From assembly GCA_947454295.1 (NCBI GenBank), contig CANGMO010000155.1:1-6092 (forward strand): a DNA stretch of 6,092 nt. The letters are read 5' to 3'. Source of the stretch: Verrucomicrobiota bacterium. GTDB lineage: Bacteria > Verrucomicrobiota > Verrucomicrobiia > Limisphaerales > UBA9464. A program made the translations under genes and the position numbers. The first letter of the stretch is position 1, and each line of letters starts with the position of its first letter. The notes beneath the pieces are model-generated. The model had not been told where the DNA came from. It searched no databases and was given only the letters and a program-made list of their open reading frames with translations. This document shows, piece after piece, positions 1 to 5,261 of the stretch.

Positions 1-757
1 CCGGTCCCATGTGGACATGACGAAACGAGTCCGGGTAGTAGGCGCCGATCGGCATGAGGGCCACCTCGGGTCGCATCCGCTCGCCGATCTCAGTGAACCC
101 GTCGAAGTATGCCGAGTCCCCCGCGTGGTAGATGCGTCGGCCGCGATGTTCGAGAACGAATCCACCCCAGCCTCGATGCGCGTCACGCAGCGTCCGCGCG
201 CCCCAATGCTTGCCGGGGACCAGCGTGACCTTCCAGTCGCCATGGCCAAAACTCTCCCACCACTTCAATTCCACCACGCGCTCGAATCCCAGCTTCTTCG
301 CCAGCGGCGCGCAGCCCCAGGGCAGCACGGCGATCTTCGGGGATGGCAGCTTCCTCAGGCTTGGTTTGTGGAAATGATCAAAATGCGCGTGCGTCAGCAG
401 CACCAGGTCAATGGGCGGGAGATCGCTGGCCTTCAATCCCGGTCGCTTTAGCCGCTTCAACAGAAAGAGCCAGTTGGCGAAGTTGGGATCGACGATGGCG
501 TTGAGATCCTCGAACTGAATCAGAAACGACGCGTGGCCAATCCAGGTGAGTGCGGTTTCGGAACCCTTCAGGTGCGGAAAGGCCGGGACCTTGGTGGAGC
601 CGCTCCGTTCGGTGAAGAACGCCTTCCACACCATCTCGCGAAAGAACGAACGCGGGCTGAAGTGGTTGCTGGGGGTGAGCTCCTTGAACGACCGCGGGAT
701 CCGACGTTTCGGTCCACGGGCATCCACGGGCTTGGGAGTGCCGGGAGGATGGCTCAC
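1..757 (-). CDS. MBL-fold metal-dependent hydrolase (UlaG / NAPE-PLD-like), 3' end cut by window edge
   Basis: This leftward frame stays open from the window edge and encodes about 252 visible residues. The sequence shows a metallo-beta-lactamase fold. Numbered from the GTG at 757, GHASFLI leads into the strand IVDPNF, then the zinc motif HAHFDH (residues 123-128) after a hydrophobic strand, a KHW histidine (184), GDSAY with its aspartate (214), and RHVHMGP with histidines 247 and 249 near the cut end. This order of H-x-H-x-D-H, lone His, Asp and late His is that of the UlaG/NAPE-PLD-like branch, whose members hydrolyse phosphodiester or lactone bonds. The actual substrate cannot be read from sequence. 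No signal peptide is visible, so it is probably cytoplasmic. The start is uncertain: GTG 757 and TTG 787 are in frame, an in-frame TGA lies just upstream of 787, and neither has a good Shine-Dalgarno. The C-terminal part lies outside the window. Confidence 0.88.
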   Translation of the reverse strand, partial: MSHPPGTPKPVDARGPKRRIPRSFKELTPSNHFSPRSFFREMVWKAFFTERSGSTKVPAFPHLKGSETALTWIGHASFLIQFEDLNAIVDPNFANWLFLLKRLKRPGLKASDLPPIDLVLLTHAHFDHFHKPSLRKLPSPKIAVLPWGCAPLAKKLGFERVVELKWWESFGHGDWKVTLVPGKHWGARTLRDAHRGWGGFVLEHRGRRIYHAGDSAYFDGFTEIGERMRPEVALMPIGAYYPDSFRHVHMGP

Positions 758-921
758 GTCCGAAGCATGCGCCTCTGGGAGGTTCAATCAACCGAAGTTA
801 CGGTATTGCATCAGAAAAATGAATGCAGTGAATAAGGACCATGCTTCTTCGTCGGACTGGGCGTGGGTCGGATGAACGGTTCAGCCGGCCCAATAAAACT
901 CGGTTTCAACCTACTTGGATT

Positions 922-1317
922 ATGAAAACTGCAGTGATTGTGGCGACGGTGGCGGCCCTTGGAACGGCGGCATTCGTCCCGGTGCATGCCGGGGATCGCG
1001 AATGGGCCACGGCGGGCAAGGTGCTGGCCGGAGTGGCGGTCGCCGGTGTGCTGGTGGATGCGTTGCGTCCTCATGAACCCGCTCCGGTGGTGTATTCCTC
1101 CTGTGCTCCTGCTTCGGTGGTGACCTATTCCAGCGGTCCGATCGTTTACGCGACCGCTCCCGCTCCGGTGGTGTGCGTCCCGCCTCCCCGGGTTGTCTAT
1201 GTGCCGGCCCCGGTGGTGTATGCCCGTCCGGTTTACTACGGCGGCTACGGCTACGGCTACGGACACGGGCCCCATGGGGGCTACGTGCACAGCCATGAAG
1301 GTGGCCGCCGCTGGTAA
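922..1317 (+). CDS. Small exported Pro/Val/Tyr-rich protein of unknown function
   Basis: The 131-residue product begins with a clear signal peptide: MKTAVIVATVAALGTAAFVPVHA, with likely cleavage after Ala23 (VHA motif). Residues 28-50 form a second Ala/Gly/Val-rich hydrophobic stretch (WATAGKVLAGVAVAGVLVDAL), possibly a membrane-associated helix. The rest is low complexity: repeats of the type APVVY, PRVVYVPAPVVYARPVYY, then GGYGYGYGHGPHGGY and a basic end GGRRW. Such tails are seen in small envelope proteins of unknown role; I do not recognise a named family. The frame is open from an ATG at 841, but that would add a charged 27-residue extension before the signal peptide, so ATG 922 is preferred. 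No strong ribosome-binding site precedes it. The gene is divergent from the MBL-fold hydrolase and ends 23 bp before a strong terminator, so it is probably monocistronic. Its location is likely periplasm or cell surface. Confidence 0.78.
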   Translation: MKTAVIVATVAALGTAAFVPVHAGDREWATAGKVLAGVAVAGVLVDALRPHEPAPVVYSSCAPASVVTYSSGPIVYATAPAPVVCVPPPRVVYVPAPVVYARPVYYGGYGYGYGHGPHGGYVHSHEGGRRW

Positions 1318-1340
1318 GCGATCGGTCCCGTTCGTCTTCA

Positions 1341-1370
1341 ACCCCTCGGAGGCATTCTCCGAGGGGTTTT
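1341..1370 (+). terminator. Rho-independent terminator after the small exported protein gene
   Basis: A 10-bp perfect stem (1342-1351 with 1357-1366, core CCCCTCGGAG/CTCCGAGGGG) closes a 5-nt loop GCATT and is followed directly by TTTT (1367-1370). A1341 can pair with T1367 to extend the stem. It lies 23 bp after the stop codon at 1315-1317, so it should end that transcript and insulate the large downstream gene. Confidence 0.9.
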
Positions 1371-1489
1371 GCTTGGGAACAGGGCAGCCTGTGGAATTCC
1401 GCTCCGTTTCCAACTGAAGGTGAAGACGCCGCGGGCGGTTCACGTCGGAATGGCTCACAGAATCCGGCAGATCGGGCGTCTCTTGCGCG

Positions 1490-4210
1490 ATGGCGGGTTC
1501 CTCCTGCACCATGACCGCTGATGCGATTGCCCTCCGCCGTCCCGGATTCCGGGTTCTGCCCGGCCGCACCGGCGGATCCCGGTCGCCCCGGCTGCCGTCT
1601 GTTCAGCGAGCCCTCCCCACTTCGAGGGAGCCTTTCGTTCGTCCGAATCCCCGGACGCTTCCTTCCGTGAGTGAACCCACCGCCAGCGCCCGGTCCCGGG
1701 TGACGGTGGATGGAAAGTTCTTTCGGGTGGGTTCCCGGAAGTTCTTTCCAAAGGGTGTCGTCTATGGCCCTTTCCCGCCCAATCGCGCGGGCGAGCCGTT
1801 CCCGGAGCCCGAGTTCGCGTCACGGGATTTTCTGCAGATCGCCCAGCTTGGGGCCAATCTCCTCCGTATCTACCACGTTCCACCACGCTGGTTTCTGGAC
1901 CTGGCCACCGAGCGGGGATTGAAGGTCCTGGTGGACGTTCCGTGGAACAAGCACCTGTGCTTCCTCGAGAACGACCGAACCCGGAAGGAGGCCATCGAGG
2001 CCGTCCGCGCCGCGGCCCGCGCGTGCGCCGCCCATCCCGCGGTGTTCGCCCTGTCGGTGGTGAACGAGATTCCCGCCGACATTGTTCGCTGGAGCGGGGG
2101 ATCCGCGGTTTGTGATTTCATCGACGACCTGGTGACCGTAGTCCGCAGCGAGGATCCCGAGTGCCTCTGCACTTTTGGCAATTTCCCGCCCACCGAATTC
2201 CTCAGTCCGCGGACCATCGATTTCTTTTGCTGGAACGTGTACCTGCACCAGCAGCGCGCTCTGGAGAACTACCTTGCCCGATTGCAGATGCTGGCCGACA
2301 CCAAGCCGGTGATGCTGGGGGAATTCGGCATCGACACGGTGCGCGAAGGCGAGGAGCGACAGGCCGAAGTGCTGGGCTGGAGCATTGAAACCGCCTTTCG
2401 TTCCGGGTGCGCCGGTGCGGTGGTGTTCTCCTACACCGATGAGTGGTTCAAGGACCACCGTCTGGTGGAGGACTGGAAATTTGGACTCACCCGCGCCGAT
2501 CGCTCCGCGCGTCCCTCGCTGGAGGTGGTGCGCACCCAGTTCAACGCGGCGCCCTATTTCCCGCTTCAACAGACTCCCCGGGTGTCGGTGGTGGTGGCGA
2601 GCTACAACGGCGCGGCAACCCTCAAGGCCTGCCTGCAGTCGCTGGAGCAGCTGAACTATCCGAACTACGAGGTGATTCTGGTCGACGATGGGTCGACCGA
2701 TTCCACGCCTCAGATCGCTTCGGTGTTTCCGGGAGTCCGGACCATCCGGCATCCGAAGAACGAAGGACTCTCGGTCGCGCGGAACACCGGCATCTACGCC
2801 GCGACCGGGGACATCATCGCCTTCACGGACAGTGACTGCCGGGCCGACGAGGACTGGCTGCATTACCTGGTGGGCGATTTGCTGAACTCCCGGTTTGCCG
2901 GCATCGGCGGACACAATCTGCTGCCTCCCGACGACTCTCCGGTGGCGGCGGCGGTGATGGTGTCTCCTGGCGGCCCGGCGCACGTCATGCTCACCGACCG
3001 GCTCGCGGAACACATCCCGGGTTGCAACATGGCGTTCTACAAGTGGGCGCTCATGGAGATCGGCGGATTTGATCCGGTGTATCGCAAAGCTGGCGATGAC
3101 GTGGATGTCTGCTGGCGGCTGCAGCAGCGCGGATACCGCATCGGCTTCAGCCCCGGGGGCTTTGTCTGGCATTACCGCCGGAATACCGTCCAAGCGTACC
3201 TGCGTCAGCAGGGGGGCTATGGTGAAGCCGAGGCCATGCTGGAGCGGCGTCATCCGGAGAACTTCAACCGGTTTGGTGGCTCCCGCTGGCAGGGACGCAT
3301 CTATTCCCCGGCCAAGATCGGCGTCGAGACGCGCGGCCCGGTCATCTACCACGGCCTGTTTGGTAGCGCGTTTTTCCAGAGCATTTACTCGGGCTCCCCG
3401 AGCCTGCTGCTCACCGTGGTGACGAGCCTGGAGTACTACGTCTTGGTGACGCTCCCGTTGCTCACGCTGGGATCGGTCGTGCCCCACCTGACGGCGTTTG
3501 GATTTGCGAGCCTCGGATTCTCGGTGGCGTTGTGCGTCATTGCGGCATGGCAGGCCGATCTGGCGCGCGGCCGCTCGCGGGTTTGGTCGCGACCGTTGGT
3601 GGCCTTGTTGTTTCTGCTGCAGCCGCTCGTGCGCGGCGGTGCCCGTCATCGCGGTCATCTGCGCGGTCAGCAAACCCGCCTCAGCGATCGGGAGAATCTT
3701 GAATCCATGAGCCTGGCGGGCCGTGGTGTGGATTTGAACGCGGTGGCCTACTGGAGCGAGTCCGGCATTGATCGGCTGGCCTTCCTAGCCCGGGTGCTGG
3801 AGCGCTTGGATCAACGCGGGTGGCCCAACAAGCCGGACTCTGGTTGGTCGCGCTTCGATGTGGAAGTGTACGGCTCCCGCTGGGCGCGCCTGCAACTCAT
3901 CACGGTCGCTGAGTTTCACTCCGGCGGCCGTGAGGTGCTGCGATGCCGGCTGAATGGTGAATGGAGTTTCTTCGCACGCGCCACGTTCTGGTCAGTGGCC
4001 GGCCTGCTGCTCGTCATCATCGGCTTCCTTTCCCGCGACTTGGGGGGAAATTGGGGATGGAAGGCGTGGACCATTCTGCTGCTGCTTCCGCTCCTTGCGT
4101 GGCGCCTGAACGCGGCGCGACTCGATCTGCAGCGGGTTTTCGCCACCTTCCTCGACGGCTGTGCCAAGGATTACGGCATGGTGAAGCTCGAAGGCAACGG
4201 TCGCCGCTGA
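1490..4210 (+). CDS. Glycoside hydrolase (clan GH-A-like TIM barrel) fused to family 2 glycosyltransferase with membrane segments
   Basis: The 906-residue product has three parts. Residues about 71-350 resemble a GH2/GH5-type TIM barrel: VDGKFFRVGSRKFFPKGVVYGPF, GANLLRIYHVPP, GLKVLVDVPW, a VVNEIPAD motif with putative acid/base Glu193, and MLGEFGID with putative nucleophile Glu278. Residues about 363-600 are a GT-A family 2 glycosyltransferase: VSVVVASYNG (from 365), VDDGSTD (398-404), metal-binding DSD (447-449), GDDVDVCWR (535-543, catalytic-base region) and RQQGGYGEAE (572-581). Hydrophobic segments follow at about 638-664, 667-687 and 702-714, then a soluble stretch to about 823, and two further helices at about 833-847 and 859-871. 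It likely transfers sugar to an envelope or secreted glycan at the inner membrane. Donor and acceptor are unknown. The first 70 residues are Arg/Pro/Ser-rich with no signal peptide. ATG 1511, GTG 1667 and GTG 1700 are alternative starts. The hydrolase domain may be trimming, transglycosylating or only sugar-binding. Confidence 0.88.
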   Translation: MAGSSCTMTADAIALRRPGFRVLPGRTGGSRSPRLPSVQRALPTSREPFVRPNPRTLPSVSEPTASARSRVTVDGKFFRVGSRKFFPKGVVYGPFPPNRAGEPFPEPEFASRDFLQIAQLGANLLRIYHVPPRWFLDLATERGLKVLVDVPWNKHLCFLENDRTRKEAIEAVRAAARACAAHPAVFALSVVNEIPADIVRWSGGSAVCDFIDDLVTVVRSEDPECLCTFGNFPPTEFLSPRTIDFFCWNVYLHQQRALENYLARLQMLADTKPVMLGEFGIDTVREGEERQAEVLGWSIETAFRSGCAGAVVFSYTDEWFKDHRLVEDWKFGLTRADRSARPSLEVVRTQFNAAPYFPLQQTPRVSVVVASYNGAATLKACLQSLEQLNYPNYEVILVDDGSTDSTPQIASVFPGVRTIRHPKNEGLSVARNTGIYAATGDIIAFTDSDCRADEDWLHYLVGDLLNSRFAGIGGHNLLPPDDSPVAAAVMVSPGGPAHVMLTDRLAEHIPGCNMAFYKWALMEIGGFDPVYRKAGDDVDVCWRLQQRGYRIGFSPGGFVWHYRRNTVQAYLRQQGGYGEAEAMLERRHPENFNRFGGSRWQGRIYSPAKIGVETRGPVIYHGLFGSAFFQSIYSGSPSLLLTVVTSLEYYVLVTLPLLTLGSVVPHLTAFGFASLGFSVALCVIAAWQADLARGRSRVWSRPLVALLFLLQPLVRGGARHRGHLRGQQTRLSDRENLESMSLAGRGVDLNAVAYWSESGIDRLAFLARVLERLDQRGWPNKPDSGWSRFDVEVYGSRWARLQLITVAEFHSGGREVLRCRLNGEWSFFARATFWSVAGLLLVIIGFLSRDLGGNWGWKAWTILLLLPLLAWRLNAARLDLQRVFATFLDGCAKDYGMVKLEGNGRR

Positions 4211-4279
4211 GGCCCGGGCCGGCTCCCTGGTTGCCATCCGATTCTTGCCCTTCGTCGGTTCCGGGCCACTCTGTTTCCC

Positions 4280-4690
4280 ATGCCGAAGCAATGGTGGTTG
4301 GTGAAATCGGAACCCGAGGCCTATTCCTTTGCCCAATTGCAGAAGGACGGTTCCACCGCGTGGACCGGCGTCCGCAATTTTCAGGCGCGGAATAATCTGC
4401 GCGCCATGCGCAAAGGCGATGCGGTGCTTTTCTACCACAGCGTGTCCGACAAGCAGGTGGTCGGCGTGGCGCGGGTCGGCAAAGAGGCCTATCCGGATGC
4501 GACCGCCGCCGAAGGCGATTGGAGCGCTGTGGATTTCGAACCCGTCCGACCGCTGGCCAAGCCCGTATCGCTCGACGCCCTCAAGGCCGATGAGATCACC
4601 AAGGACCTGCCGCTCATCCGCCAGTCGCGCCTGAGCGTGACGCCGGTCACCAAAGAGCAGTTCGATCGGATTGTGGCCCTTTCGAAGTAG
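4280..4690 (+). CDS. EVE domain-containing protein (THYN1-like, PUA-like fold)
   Basis: The 136-residue product is a single EVE domain over its whole length, close to the usual size of stand-alone bacterial members. Signature blocks are WWLVKSEPEAYS (residues 5-16), WTGVRNFQARNNLRAMRKGD (28-47), LFYHS (50-54), VVGVARVGKEAYPDAT, and the C-terminal SRLSVTPVTKEQFDRI. EVE domains belong to the PUA superfamily and are known or proposed to bind modified bases in nucleic acids; eukaryotic THYN1 and restriction-linked EVE proteins are relatives. The bacterial stand-alone form has no settled cellular role, and no restriction or modification gene is beside it. It starts 69 bp after the large fusion gene on the same strand with no clear terminator between, so read-through transcription is possible. 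No convincing Shine-Dalgarno precedes ATG 4280. The stop codon TAG directly abuts a tandem repeat. Confidence 0.93.
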   Translation: MPKQWWLVKSEPEAYSFAQLQKDGSTAWTGVRNFQARNNLRAMRKGDAVLFYHSVSDKQVVGVARVGKEAYPDATAAEGDWSAVDFEPVRPLAKPVSLDALKADEITKDLPLIRQSRLSVTPVTKEQFDRIVALSK

Positions 4691-4762
4691 GTGAGTGGGT
4701 GAGTGGGTGAGTGGGTGAGTGGGTGAGTGGGTGAGTGGGTGAGTGGGTGAATGGGCGAGTGA
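4691..4762 (+). repeat. 8-bp tandem repeat (GTGAGTGG)n with G-quadruplex potential
   Basis: Seven perfect copies of GTGAGTGG run from 4691 to 4746, followed by two degenerate copies, GTGAATGG (4747-4754) and GCGAGTGA (4755-4762). The array starts on the base after the EVE gene stop codon. Each unit junction makes a GGG tract, giving eight tracts at exact 8-base spacing (4697-4699 through 4753-4755), separated by 5-nt TGAGT or TGAAT. This fits the G3+N1-7 G-quadruplex pattern on the plus strand. It is outside any convincing gene and its copy number is likely variable between strains. Confidence 0.95.
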
Positions 4763-4767
4763 GCCTC

Positions 4768-4856
4768 AGGACCGTAGGCCCGTCCTCTCTGTAGCCTGGG
4801 GTGCGAACCCCGGGTTGAACGCATCTCTTATCCTCAAGCCCTGAAGGGGCGTTCCA
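4768..4856 (+). repeat. Dispersed structured repeat, copy A (89 bp)
   Basis: This segment matches 5119-5207 without gaps at 76 of 89 positions. It can form three hairpins in order: AGGAC/GTCCT (4768-4772 with 4782-4786), an 8-bp stem CCTGGGGT/ACCCCGGG with a GCGA tetraloop (4795-4802, loop 4803-4806, 4807-4814; one T·G wobble), and GCCC/GGGC (4838-4841 with 4847-4850). It encodes nothing convincing. It looks like a REP-type or small non-autonomous intergenic repeat. It begins 5 bp after the tandem array. Confidence 0.85.
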
Positions 4857-4921
4857 TATGCCGTCACCGGTTCTATTTCCCCGCATGGTGTGACGCTGGA
4901 ACTCCGATTGCCGGTGATGTG

Positions 4922-5050
4922 TCCAAACCGGTGAGACGCTCCGCTCCTCACCGGACTCCATGACGTTCGCGGCACCTCGCCGCCGGGTGTGGAATCCTCG
5001 CAATGCCCGCGAAGCGGTTTGGAGTCCGGAAGCGGCGCTACCGGTTTGGA
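4922..5050. repeat. Nested imperfect palindrome (about 129 bp), MITE- or REP-like
   Basis: The ends are an 11-bp perfect inverted repeat, TCCAAACCGGT (4922-4932) and ACCGGTTTGGA (5040-5050). Inside, nested in order, are CCGCT/AGCGG (4941-4945, 5031-5035), CCGGACTCCA/TGGAGTCCGG (4951-4960, 5020-5029), TTCGCGG/CCGCGAA (4966-4972, 5007-5013) and CACC/GGTG (4973-4976, 4986-4989). The whole can fold as one long interrupted stem. No clear target-site duplication flanks it, and no transposase is present. It sits between the two copies of the 89-bp repeat. Confidence 0.75.
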
Positions 5051-5118
5051 GGCGGCGACGGGAGCCTAGGGTAAAAAGAGCCTCTGGCTTGAAGCGGGAA
5101 GGGCGTGTGCTGGATTCG

Positions 5119-5207
5119 AGGGCCGTAGGCCCGCCCTCTCTGTAGTCTGGGGTGCGAACCCCAGGTTGAACGCGTCTTCCTCCCCCAAGCCCTGAATGGG
5201 CGATCCA
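5119..5207 (+). repeat. Dispersed structured repeat, copy B (89 bp)
   Basis: This is the direct-repeat partner of 4768-4856, offset by 351 bp. The same three hairpins are possible: AGGGC/GCCCT (5119-5123 with 5133-5137), a GCGA-tetraloop stem (5146-5153, 5158-5165, with one T·G wobble), and GCCC/GGGC (5189-5192 with 5198-5201). It ends 54 bp before the ATG of the secretin-like gene, so it could lie in that gene's 5' leader if transcription starts upstream of it. Confidence 0.85.
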
Positions 5208-5261
5208 ATCTCCCGAAAAAAGGTTGAGGGTTTTGCCCCCGACGGGCGTGTATCGGGTGAA

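Larger units (their letters stand above)
4691..5261. other. Intergenic repeat island without a convincing gene
   Basis: The 571 bp between the EVE gene and the secretin-like gene hold the 8-bp array, two 89-bp direct repeats and the nested palindrome. There are two further inverted repeats: TCACCGG/CCGGTGA (4864-4870, 4911-4917) and CCGGTGAG/CTCACCGG (4928-4935, 4947-4954). The open frames across it are made of repeat sequence. No clear promoter for the downstream gene is visible in 5208-5261. Confidence 0.75.

Noticed and set aside
408..791. A 127-codon minus-strand open frame starting at TTG 791
   Set aside because: It overlaps the MBL-fold hydrolase on the same strand in another frame; the hydrolase frame carries the zinc motifs.
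806..834. Possible sigma-70 promoter (TTGCAT, 17-bp spacer, TGAATA) for the small exported protein gene
   Set aside because: The -10 hexamer matches the consensus at only 2 of 6 positions, and the site is nearly 90 bp from the start codon.
811..1569. A 252-codon minus-strand open frame
   Set aside because: It is antisense to the small exported protein gene and runs across its terminator, with low-complexity His/Arg-rich translation and no recognisable motif.
1820..3673. A 617-codon open frame on the minus strand
   Set aside because: It lies antisense within the fusion gene, is Arg/His/Gln-rich with no domain or signal, and is the usual shadow of a GC-rich coding strand. The plus frame has clear GH and GT2 motifs.
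4211..4267. GGCCCGGGCC palindrome and GGCCCGG/CCGGGCC inverted repeat between the fusion and EVE genes
   Set aside because: The arms are short with a 43-nt loop and no T-tract follows, so it does not support a terminator; GC-rich sequence gives such matches readily.
4489..5003. Minus-strand frames encoding THPLTHSP repeats
   Set aside because: An 8-bp unit read three times gives 24 nt, so every frame through the array without a stop gives the same repeating peptide. These are artefacts of the tandem repeat.
4960..5145. A 61-codon plus-strand open frame (MTFAAPRRRVWNP...)
   Set aside because: It starts inside the palindrome and ends inside repeat copy B, so its sequence is explained by repeats. 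No ribosome-binding site or domain supports it.
5224..5252. Possible -35 TTGAGG upstream of the secretin-like gene
   Set aside because: No acceptable -10 hexamer lies 16-18 bp downstream; the sequence there is CGTGTA.
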